DNA of 62,532 nt from Chryseosolibacter sp049791675. GTDB taxonomy: Bacteria > Bacteroidota > Bacteroidia > Cytophagales > Cyclobacteriaceae. A model generated the notes under the pieces. The model did no database searches and was not told where the DNA came from. It was given only the letters and a program-made list of their open reading frames with translations. Location: the NCBI GenBank assembly GCA_049791675.1, contig JBARAD010000299.1:1-62532 (forward strand), written 5' to 3'. The translations under genes were made by a program, and so were the position numbers. Below, in pieces: positions 1 through 8,046 of this stretch. Positions within the stretch are counted from its first letter, which is position 1. Each line of letters begins with the position of its first letter.

Positions 1-1
1 A

Positions 2-97
2 AACAATATCATTAAGAACATCCTGTTTGCCCTGGGCATCTCCGTGCTTGCAAAGAAATCGCTGACCGATGCCTCCACGTTCATTCCGAAATATTAA
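2..97 (+). CDS. 3' end of an unidentified protein, cut by the window edge
   Basis: An open frame runs in from the left edge and stops at the TAA at 95-97, giving the last 31 residues of a protein (ending ...STFIPKY). Its stop codon shares bases with the stop of the convergent SGNH hydrolase gene at 94, a tail-to-tail packing that fits a real gene end. The visible part has one hydrophobic run (ILFALGISVLA) followed by a short polar tail. I do not recognise the family from this fragment. Confidence 0.45.
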   Translation, partial: NNIIKNILFALGISVLAKKSLTDASTFIPKY

Positions 98-819
98 TCA
101 ACAAAATACGCCATCACTTCCCGGCCAATGAGCGAATGCCCTGCACGGTTCGGATGGTTGGATTGAGACATGTAATCAGTGATCGGATCTCCTTTCAGGG
201 CCGCCCCCTTGAAGCTTTTATAACTGTCCGCCAAACCGATCTGATGATCCCTGGCCAGTTGCCTGATCTGCGCGGCAAACATCGCAAGCACATTGCCGTC
301 ATCCCGTATATCAATCGCCAGATCCGGTGAGGGCGTCAGGAGAATCACCTTGATGTTCTTCTTCAAGGCTTTCCGGATCATTTTCGTCGTGAAGTTCCTT
401 GCTTTCTCCAGGCCGATCCTCCTGTCGTTCAGTGCATAATCAATAAACAATACATCCGGACGATGAACGAGTACTTCCCTCGTAAATCTTTTGGCACCTT
501 GTTCAGAATTTTCCCCGCCAATGGCTGTAACAATCACATTGATTACCGCGGAAGGATAGGTTGCTTTCAATGCCTGAAGCACCTGTTGGGGATATGCTTC
601 AAGTGTTCTCACTTCAGGGGTTCTAAAATATCCTGCAGGCACGGAATGTCCATGAAATACGAGGTTGATCGTTCTGTTGGCGGGCCAGTTTTTTTTCATT
701 TCAGTTCTGATCTCCTTCAGGTACTCCTGCGTGGGAGCTTGCGCATTTGCTTTCAGCGTAAACAACATCACAGATACCGCCAGTACAGCCATAACGAAAA
801 TATTATCGGAAGTCTTCAT
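94..819 (-). CDS. Secreted SGNH/GDSL-family hydrolase (esterase/lipase-like)
   Basis: A 241-residue protein with a signal peptide (hydrophobic residues 8-22, likely cut after ANA-Q near residue 27). The SGNH blocks are visible. Block I is VFHGHSVPAG with Ser59 as expected nucleophile; the usual GDS is GHS here. Block II glycine lies in AIGGENS, block III Asn in DYALND, and block V in NHPNRAGH close to the C-terminus. The family hydrolyses acyl esters, often acetyl groups on polysaccharides. The position just downstream of a heparinase-type lyase (24 bp gap, same strand) suggests a carbohydrate esterase acting in the periplasm or outside the cell, but the substrate is inferred only from context. 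Confidence 0.8.
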   Translation of the reverse strand: MKTSDNIFVMAVLAVSVMLFTLKANAQAPTQEYLKEIRTEMKKNWPANRTINLVFHGHSVPAGYFRTPEVRTLEAYPQQVLQALKATYPSAVINVIVTAIGGENSEQGAKRFTREVLVHRPDVLFIDYALNDRRIGLEKARNFTTKMIRKALKKNIKVILLTPSPDLAIDIRDDGNVLAMFAAQIRQLARDHQIGLADSYKSFKGAALKGDPITDYMSQSNHPNRAGHSLIGREVMAYFVD

Positions 820-843
820 GTATACGTGCGTCTTGATTTCTGA

Positions 844-3228
844 CTACTCTGATCTGGAAACAAGATATTCTCCCTGCGTTGCCTCAAAGTACAAAACATG
901 ATCCCCATCAGTACTGAAGGGAACGATTTCCTTGGCTCGACTGATTTTTTGGATACGCCAGCCTCCTTTCGACATATCTGTAAGGAGAACCTTAAAGACA
1001 CCGTTCCCAGAGATCCTGATTTTCACGTCTTCACTGACAAGGGTCCCATCCTTGCTGAAGAGAACGATCCGATCGCCGATTTTTGTCCCCACGAATTTTC
1101 CCGTCGCAATTTTCTCTATCGGCAGCGCCTCCGGGCTTCCATCCAGCTCCATCACCTGCATCACATTCAGAAAATAATCGATCGCTGCGCCTTTCTTCGG
1201 AGATATTTCCACTCGCCACATTGCCGAATCCATGGAGTTTCTTCCCGGGTTACGGAACGTTTGCGGGAAGTTCCTGCCAAACACGCTAAACTCATTACCG
1301 GGTCCACCAACCTTTCTGATCTCGAGGTTTTCCGATGACGGGAGCAGGGTTGTGTTGATCATTTTACCATTGTATCCTTTCTCACTTCTGCTGATGGTGA
1401 CAGCCTTTCCTGAAATATCAGGTTCCTGAACCGAATGCAGAAGCCAGTATTTCTTAAAATTCTTGTCAGACGCCGCAACACGGTCGAATACCACCAGCGC
1501 CGCAGGAACTTTGCTATTGTGAAGATTCAAAAACACAAAGGATCGCGTGAAGCTTTTAATCTTCTGACCATAGGCTTCTGCCAGCTCACCTTTCAGATAG
1601 GAGTAATCCGGTTTGAACGTATCCGGTCCAAGACCATGCGCCAGAACTTCACCGGTTTTATAATCGTTCTTCAGGAATGACGGGAGGTTGGGCGTTTCAT
1701 CACCACGGTTGGGATATTGCTGCCCTCCATCATTGATGACCGGTTGGTCGTGCCAGAAGAATTGCTCGTTCGGATCGAAAACAAGCATGCTGTTGTGCGC
1801 GATGGTACGCTGATAATAATTTTTAAAGTGGTCACTCCCGTATGCTCCATTGCCGCCTTCATAGATACCAGATTCGGCGGCCAGTGGCCCTTTATAATAA
1901 ACCTGAAATGACCCTGCGTCAAGATGCTGATGGTTCGCAAAATTCTGCACACCCACCTTCATTTCCGCTACGACTGTATTGGCCTCTAAACCTTCCTCCC
2001 AACCTGTTCTGGCGATCATTGCGCCGAGGGGTTCCTTAAAATACCGCGTGAGCGGCAGCATGTGCTTGCCCGGCACTGGCGATACAGCAGTATTAAAAAA
2101 CAAAAAGTCGAAGAGGTAATCAGCAGTTTTACCGATCCTGTCCTGCTTGAGCGCTTCGCCTATGATCACAGGATCGCCGAAGTAACTTCCTGCGAAAATA
2201 TCGCTGTAAGTCTGCCAGTATTCTCCAAAAGGCACTTGCCCTTCAATGAAATCATCTCCATCACGGATGAGTTGTCCATCGGGCCTGCGCATATAGATAA
2301 GACGGTAAGGAACTTCTGCCTGATCCGGGCCGAAGATATCCGGATATCCCATTCTGGCAAAGATGAAGGTTGCCCACATGTCCCACAGAAAGCGGTAACC
2401 TCCGTAGCTGCTCCCCTGATGGTGGTACGCCGCCGGATAGAAAAATTTCCTGGCGGGAACAAATTCCGCCATTATTCTGCCCGCCGCAAGGTTATAGATC
2501 TCCGGTTTTTCATCATAGGTCGCGACACCACACGACAGCATGTCGCGGGCAAGTTGCGCTTCACTTCCATGTCCGGTTACTGAACCCTGTACCAATTGCG
2601 GCCATTGCACTTCCAATCCTCGCACGGCAAGGGTTTCCATACGCCCGATGAGGATTTGCTTTTCCGCGGGCGTGAGCAGATCGTAACACCAATCATAAAC
2701 AACGGATCCTGTCACGATGGTCCGCCCTACCGTCCTGCAGATATCATGTCTGCCGAGATCGATTTTCAGCGTTGCATAAAAGTTCAACAGCGCATCAACC
2801 GCCTCTCTACCGGTTCTCCTATCGCCGTAAAAAGCATACAAGAGTGCCTTGGCCTCGATCGCATGCTGAATACTGGCATCCAGGTTTTGTGCGGACCCGT
2901 CAGATCTCAATAGACCATCCGTTGACATCCGCGAGCTTGTCATGATCCTGTCCCAGCTACCCTTTAACCTGGGATCATTTGCCTTCTCCTTGAGCGCGGG
3001 AATATCGTGTTTCCGGAAATACAGGCGCGGATGCTCGTCCGGAGGTAACGGGATATTCAATCCTTCTCCCTCCCTTGCTGTGAGCTCGGGGTAGGTTACC
3101 TCGATGATGCTGTTCATCGTATCACGTGTCAGCGTCACGTGCCGCGGATGTTGCTGCCCCTGACCCTGGAGGCATACGGGAGCGAGCAACCATAACAGGA
3201 CAGCACGGAAAGAAAGATAAATGTTCAT
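844..3228 (-). CDS. Heparinase II/III-family polysaccharide lyase
   Basis: A 794-residue secreted protein with a signal peptide (LSFRAVLLWLLAPVCLQG). Residues about 45-400 look like the alpha-helical toroid of heparinase II/III-type lyases. The C-terminal half carries the family's beta-sandwich and its ANHQHLDAG signature (His433, His435), followed by QRTIAHNSMLVF. These enzymes split uronic-acid-containing polysaccharides by beta-elimination in the periplasm. The SGNH hydrolase follows on the same strand and may be co-transcribed. The substrate (glycosaminoglycan, alginate or another uronan) cannot be read from the sequence. A second, divergent family member lies at 51925-54300 with the same H-x-H-x-D layout. 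Confidence 0.85.
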   Translation of the reverse strand: MNIYLSFRAVLLWLLAPVCLQGQGQQHPRHVTLTRDTMNSIIEVTYPELTAREGEGLNIPLPPDEHPRLYFRKHDIPALKEKANDPRLKGSWDRIMTSSRMSTDGLLRSDGSAQNLDASIQHAIEAKALLYAFYGDRRTGREAVDALLNFYATLKIDLGRHDICRTVGRTIVTGSVVYDWCYDLLTPAEKQILIGRMETLAVRGLEVQWPQLVQGSVTGHGSEAQLARDMLSCGVATYDEKPEIYNLAAGRIMAEFVPARKFFYPAAYHHQGSSYGGYRFLWDMWATFIFARMGYPDIFGPDQAEVPYRLIYMRRPDGQLIRDGDDFIEGQVPFGEYWQTYSDIFAGSYFGDPVIIGEALKQDRIGKTADYLFDFLFFNTAVSPVPGKHMLPLTRYFKEPLGAMIARTGWEEGLEANTVVAEMKVGVQNFANHQHLDAGSFQVYYKGPLAAESGIYEGGNGAYGSDHFKNYYQRTIAHNSMLVFDPNEQFFWHDQPVINDGGQQYPNRGDETPNLPSFLKNDYKTGEVLAHGLGPDTFKPDYSYLKGELAEAYGQKIKSFTRSFVFLNLHNSKVPAALVVFDRVAASDKNFKKYWLLHSVQEPDISGKAVTISRSEKGYNGKMINTTLLPSSENLEIRKVGGPGNEFSVFGRNFPQTFRNPGRNSMDSAMWRVEISPKKGAAIDYFLNVMQVMELDGSPEALPIEKIATGKFVGTKIGDRIVLFSKDGTLVSEDVKIRISGNGVFKVLLTDMSKGGWRIQKISRAKEIVPFSTDGDHVLYFEATQGEYLVSRSE

Positions 3229-3340
3229 GGCTCGTTATATGACAGGCTTTTTGTAAGCGTAATGGGAAGAACCGCAGATAAAACAATAAGGTTTTGACCC
3301 GGCACAACTTCTTCTGCTACCATTTTGACCCGCGGGCTGA

Positions 3341-3736
3341 TTACTTTTTGCCATTGACCAAAATATCGCTTAAAATATCAGCATATGCTTTCAGTCTGAC
3401 AGGTTTTTCAAAAACGAAATCCGCACCAGCTGACTTCAACGCTTCCGCTACGGCTTCGGGCATCGATGTCGAATAAAGCGAAATGGCGATGTCGTCAAAT
3501 TCACGATGGTTACGCAATGCTACGAGACACTTATCACCGGTGATCCCGGGCATGTTGATATCGATAAAAATGAAGTCGGGCATTACAACAAATTCCTTGC
3601 TCAACAGAACGCGGAGGGCTTCTTCGGGGTAAATGAAGCTGACGCATAAAAATGCCGGATCAACACTGATGATCGCCTGTTTCATGATATCCAGATCATC
3701 CTGGTCATCATCTATTATGACTACGGTCTTTGGCAT
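3341..3736 (-). CDS. Single-domain response regulator (CheY-like)
   Basis: A 131-residue protein that is one receiver domain and nothing else. The acidic pocket is Asp9-Asp11, the expected phosphoacceptor is Asp59 in FIFIDINMPG, the switch position is in LYSTS near residues 88-91, and the conserved Lys is Lys111 in FEKPV. It starts 13 bp after the stop of the large hybrid kinase and on the same strand, so it is probably co-transcribed and takes part in that phosphorelay. There is no output domain, so it should act by protein contact or as a phosphate shuttle. Confidence 0.9.
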   Translation of the reverse strand: MPKTVVIIDDDQDDLDIMKQAIISVDPAFLCVSFIYPEEALRVLLSKEFVVMPDFIFIDINMPGITGDKCLVALRNHREFDDIAISLYSTSMPEAVAEALKSAGADFVFEKPVRLKAYADILSDILVNGKK

Positions 3737-3749
3737 GGAAGTTTACAAA

Positions 3750-6700
3750 TCATACAACAGGAAGAAAAAATACAAAGCTGGCGCCCTCCCCTTTCTTTGA
3801 TGTGGCAAAGATAGCACCTCCATAATTTTCAACAATCTTTCTGCACAACGCAAGGCCTATACCAGTCCCGCCGAAATCCCTGCGGTTATGGAGGCGGCTA
3901 AAGAGACCAAAAATCTGCTCACTGTATTCCGGGTCGAAACCTATTCCATTATCCCGGAACTCAAACCGATAATAATTGTGCGACTTATCCAAGTTATCCG
4001 GGACCCCATCACCAGAGGTGATGTCATAACAAACTTGAACGACAGGATTTTCCATTGAGAACTTTAAAGAGTTACCAATAAGATTACTGAAAACCTGGTG
4101 AATGTGCAATTTATTGCCTTTGATCACTGGCAGTGACGGGCTCCCGATCTGCGCGCGCTTTTGATGAATCAGCAACTCGAAATCTGTTTTCACATTTTCC
4201 AGTATTTCATTCAGATCAACATCCTCAAGCCTCTTTTCATCATTGGTGATACGCGAATAGAGGAGCACATCTTTGATCAGGGCACTCATTCGCGCCGCAG
4301 AATTATCGATCTTGGACAACAATGCTTTCACCTGATCTTCATCGCCCAGCTGATCCTTGGCCATGTCTGAAAATGTTTGGATCTTTCTCAGTGGTTCCTG
4401 CAGGTCGTGGCTTGCCACGTACGCAAATTGCCGGAGGTTTTCATTGCTACGGCTCAGATCGTTATTTAACTGAACGAGTTCGGCTGTCCGTGAATGAACC
4501 TGGCGTTCAAGTTCTTGTTGCGCCATTTTGAATAAGGTCACATCCCTCACGATACCACTTAGATTGACCGGCCGGTTATCATCGTCGTAGAAGACTTTTC
4601 CGTTGGCTTGAATAAACCGTTCCTGGCCCGAAATTGCGCTGATAACCCTATACTCAGCTTTAAAATGACCAGCTCGCTGCGTGGCATTGCTCACTGCCAG
4701 CCTTACTTTTTCCCGGTCGTCCGGATGCACGCAATGAAGCATTTCATCAAAAGTTGCCCCTGCTTCAGACAGACCCCACCATTCAGCTACCCTCGGAGAA
4801 TAATCTCCCAGATTGGTGGAGAGATCAATATTCCAGGTACCGAGCTCTGCCAGCTCTATCGCATTCCTGAGGTTGGATTGTGCCCGTTCAAGTATCTTAC
4901 GGGACTTCACCTGTTCGGTAACGTCTACCGCCACCGCTATGATACCCTCAATCTGCTTTTCGGGATCGAGAAGGGGTTCATAAATAAAATTGAGATAAAC
5001 TTTTTCAGGGATTCCGTGCCTGATAAATTCGAGCGGACGCTCATTGGCAAAAAAAGTCTTTCCGGTGTTATAAACATCATTCAAAACTTCAATCAGGCCC
5101 TGCGCAGCCACTTCCGGGATAGCCTCGGCCACAGGGCGATTGATGACTTCGTCATACTGTCTGCCCCAGATCTCCAGCACCGGATCATTGACAATTTGAA
5201 TCACATGATCCCTTCCTTTCAACACGCACATAGCCACCGGCGCCTGCTCAGCGATCGATCGGAGATTGCGTTCACTCGCCTCAGCTTTCAACCTTTCCTT
5301 CACGGTCTCAGTGACTTCAAAGGTGAACTGAAGTACTCCCTGGATCTTACCCTGAACATCCTTCCAGGGAAGGTACGTAATATTAAAATAATGCTCTTTC
5401 GGTTGGCCCTGGCTGTCCGTTAATACTGCTTTAGCTTCCTTGAGGGACACAGGCTTGTCCTCATTGTACACCATATCCAGTAATTCAAAGAATCCCTGCC
5501 CCTCCACCTGCGGCAACGCTTCGCGAATCGTCATACCGGTAACGTCCCTGCCGGTAAAGATAATTCCGAGTGGATGAAAAAATTCCAGTACATGTTCAGG
5601 CCCGCGCATCACATTGATATGAGCAGGCGACTGAAGGAAGAGATTGTAAAATTCTCTTTCAGTTTTTCTCCTGATATTGGAGATGGCGATATGGTTGGTT
5701 ACGCGCGCGATCAGCTCCCGGGCCGAGAAGGGTTTTGTTAAATAATCGTCAGCTCCCGCTTCTATACCTTCCACACGTGCTTCCTCCCCGGCACGCGCCG
5801 AAAGAAAAATAACAGGCGTATTACGGGTGGACAAATTGTTTTTCAGTTTCTTCAGAAGTCCGAACCCGTCAAGACCCGGCATCATGATATCCGTTAGGAT
5901 CAGATCGGGTTTCCATTCAAGGGCCAGGCGATATCCATCCTCACCGTTCGATGCGGACTGAACGTTAAAATCATGTTGAAGCAATCGCTGAAGGTAGTGA
6001 CGCATATCGCTATTATCATCTGCGACCAAGACTTTGGGGGCGCCTGCATCCGCAAGGGGTTGCGTTGAGCGCATACCTGAAGATCCTTCATGTTGAATAC
6101 CATCACCCCACATGCTCGCTTCTTCAACGAATGAAAAGCGCTGTTCCGGTTTCGTTCTCTTTTGATTCTTGCCTTGCCCAGCCTTAGCGTCTGTCTGACT
6201 TGCCGGAATTTCAACCGTGAAATTGGTACCCTTGCCCAATGTACTTTCAACGGTAATTTGGCCGCGATGCAGGTTGATCAGTTCCTTTACCATCGCCAAC
6301 CCGATACCCGTGCCTTCCTGACTCCTCCCTTCAGAGTTATGAACCCTGTAAAACCGCTGGAAAATTCTGGACATATCCTCCGCTGAAATCCCTATCCCTG
6401 TGTCGGCAACCGACAACTGGATGTGATCGTCTATCTGTTTTACCGTCACATCGATCTTTCCTGTTTTCGTGTACTTAAAAGCATTGGAAATGAGATTGAG
6501 TACGATCTTTTCCCACATTTCCACGTCCACGTGCGACGGCGTGCCGACTGAATTGATACTGACATTGTATTCCAGCCCTGCATTTTCAATGGCAGAACGA
6601 AAACTGCTTGCAAGACCCTCCGTAAATTTTCCGATGTCGACAGGTTCAAAGTTTGCCTCAAGTCGTCCTGCTTCAATCCTGGAAAAATCCAGCAGCGTAT

Positions 6701-7877
6701 TGACCAGTCGTTGCAGCCTCAGGGTATTGCTAAAGGATGCTTCAATGTTTCTGCGTTGTTCCGATGTCAAATTCCCGCCTGTTTCCAGAACATTTTCAAG
6801 CGGGCTCAGCATGAGCGTCAGCGGTGTTCTGAATTCATGGCTGATGTTACTGAAAAACGTTGTCTTTGCACGATCAATTTCGGCGAGGGCTTCCGACCGT
6901 TTTCTTTCCTGGTCCAGTGTGATGATGGTGTTCAACTCTCCGTTGATGATCTTTGAAACCGAGTCGCAGAATGCTTCATAGTCTTTATCAAATTTGCGTC
7001 TGGGACTTATTCCAAGGACAATCGCTCCTATTAACTTTCCGTCACTTCCCGAAAGCGGACTCAGATATGCTTCGTTTGGGATTTCCGGCCAAAAGCTTTT
7101 CGCGATTGCGTAAGGAGGGCTGTCAATACCCGCGATTAGTCTCGCATTTCCACCGCGAACCAGTTCATCTACAGGCCAGGGATTCTCCACGCCTGAAAGA
7201 TCTTCTGACTGCCTCAGTAATACCAAACCGTCGGCTTCTGACCCTTGATAAATACAGTAGAAGGGAATGTCCACCTTACCACCCTCCAACACCTGACTCG
7301 CGATTTCAATTACCTCCGTGGTAAGTGATATCGAATTGATGGCGCTGCCCAGGCGTTGGAGCAGGAAGGACCGTCTCTCATTGATAAAACGGTAAGTAGT
7401 TTCAATGACAGCGTTAAACACCCCCGTTACTTTTCCCGATTCACCATAGATCGGAGTAAACGTAAAATCGAAATAACACTCCTCCTTGTAGCCATGACGT
7501 TGCATCGGAAGGAGTGCGTCTTTCGAGCCACCCGGAATTCCTTTAAACGCTTTTTCAAACTGCGGCTCGATATCGGGCCAGATGTCAGGCCATACTTCTC
7601 TTGCAGGTCTCCCCAGGGCCCAGGGATGCTTGGTTCCGGGTATGGGACTCCAGGCGTCATTGTACAGCAAAATAAGATCGTCCCCCCAGTAGATGGCGAT
7701 GGGAAAGTTTGAATTGATACAAATGCTTAAAGCAGCTTGCAGCGTTTTGGGCCACTGGTCAATAGGCCCCAGGGTGGTCTTAGACCAATCCAGGTTTCGG
7801 ATCCGTTCGCCCATTTCACCGCCACCTGTCAACGCAACAGGTATAGCATTCTGAACCTTTTTATCGGGGACCTGCAT
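3750..7877 (-). CDS. Hybrid multi-sensor histidine kinase with two kinase cores
   Basis: A 1375-residue signalling protein with no signal peptide or membrane segment, so probably cytosolic. In order: a PAS-like domain (about 20-165, with LDWSKTTLGPIDQWP typical of these kinases), a GAF-like region (170-320), HisKA (SNISHEFRTPL) and HATPase (to about 560), a receiver domain (about 615-735, ILTDIMMPG with KPFSARE), three PAS domains (about 750-1130), a second HisKA (VASHDLQEPLRKI) and a C-terminal HATPase (RDNGIGFDPE ... GGTGIGLALCRK). Two complete kinase cores round one receiver suggest integration of two inputs. The single-domain regulator downstream is the likely partner. The ligand is unknown. 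A possible promoter is listed at 7911-7939. Confidence 0.92.
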   Translation of the reverse strand: MQVPDKKVQNAIPVALTGGGEMGERIRNLDWSKTTLGPIDQWPKTLQAALSICINSNFPIAIYWGDDLILLYNDAWSPIPGTKHPWALGRPAREVWPDIWPDIEPQFEKAFKGIPGGSKDALLPMQRHGYKEECYFDFTFTPIYGESGKVTGVFNAVIETTYRFINERRSFLLQRLGSAINSISLTTEVIEIASQVLEGGKVDIPFYCIYQGSEADGLVLLRQSEDLSGVENPWPVDELVRGGNARLIAGIDSPPYAIAKSFWPEIPNEAYLSPLSGSDGKLIGAIVLGISPRRKFDKDYEAFCDSVSKIINGELNTIITLDQERKRSEALAEIDRAKTTFFSNISHEFRTPLTLMLSPLENVLETGGNLTSEQRRNIEASFSNTLRLQRLVNTLLDFSRIEAGRLEANFEPVDIGKFTEGLASSFRSAIENAGLEYNVSINSVGTPSHVDVEMWEKIVLNLISNAFKYTKTGKIDVTVKQIDDHIQLSVADTGIGISAEDMSRIFQRFYRVHNSEGRSQEGTGIGLAMVKELINLHRGQITVESTLGKGTNFTVEIPASQTDAKAGQGKNQKRTKPEQRFSFVEEASMWGDGIQHEGSSGMRSTQPLADAGAPKVLVADDNSDMRHYLQRLLQHDFNVQSASNGEDGYRLALEWKPDLILTDIMMPGLDGFGLLKKLKNNLSTRNTPVIFLSARAGEEARVEGIEAGADDYLTKPFSARELIARVTNHIAISNIRRKTEREFYNLFLQSPAHINVMRGPEHVLEFFHPLGIIFTGRDVTGMTIREALPQVEGQGFFELLDMVYNEDKPVSLKEAKAVLTDSQGQPKEHYFNITYLPWKDVQGKIQGVLQFTFEVTETVKERLKAEASERNLRSIAEQAPVAMCVLKGRDHVIQIVNDPVLEIWGRQYDEVINRPVAEAIPEVAAQGLIEVLNDVYNTGKTFFANERPLEFIRHGIPEKVYLNFIYEPLLDPEKQIEGIIAVAVDVTEQVKSRKILERAQSNLRNAIELAELGTWNIDLSTNLGDYSPRVAEWWGLSEAGATFDEMLHCVHPDDREKVRLAVSNATQRAGHFKAEYRVISAISGQERFIQANGKVFYDDDNRPVNLSGIVRDVTLFKMAQQELERQVHSRTAELVQLNNDLSRSNENLRQFAYVASHDLQEPLRKIQTFSDMAKDQLGDEDQVKALLSKIDNSAARMSALIKDVLLYSRITNDEKRLEDVDLNEILENVKTDFELLIHQKRAQIGSPSLPVIKGNKLHIHQVFSNLIGNSLKFSMENPVVQVCYDITSGDGVPDNLDKSHNYYRFEFRDNGIGFDPEYSEQIFGLFSRLHNRRDFGGTGIGLALCRKIVENYGGAIFATSKKGEGASFVFFLPVV

Positions 7878-7910
7878 CCGGGAAATGTATGTTTGTTGAG
7901 GCCTTTAATG

Positions 7911-7939
7911 TAAAACATATTTCAATGACAGGTCGCAAA
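7911..7939 (-). promoter_or_regulatory. Possible Bacteroidota-type promoter of the hybrid kinase
   Basis: On the minus strand a TTTG sits 16 bases before TATGTTTT, which matches 7 of 8 positions of the Bacteroidota -7 consensus TAnnTTTG. It lies 34 bases upstream of the kinase start. The spacer is a few bases shorter than the usual 19 or so, so the call is weak. Confidence 0.25.
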
Positions 7940-8046
7940 AAAAATGGATAAAATAGCAGATCCGTTGGCATGACTTTTTACAGCCGCGCTGATTCCTATT
8001 TTTTCGCCAGTGAGCGGGTGGTCGGGATGCCGCGGACTATCAGGGC

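Noticed and set aside
4608..5423. 271-codon plus-strand frame
   Set aside because: It lies wholly inside the hybrid kinase gene on the other strand, whose domains are unmistakable; the frame has no recognisable domain.
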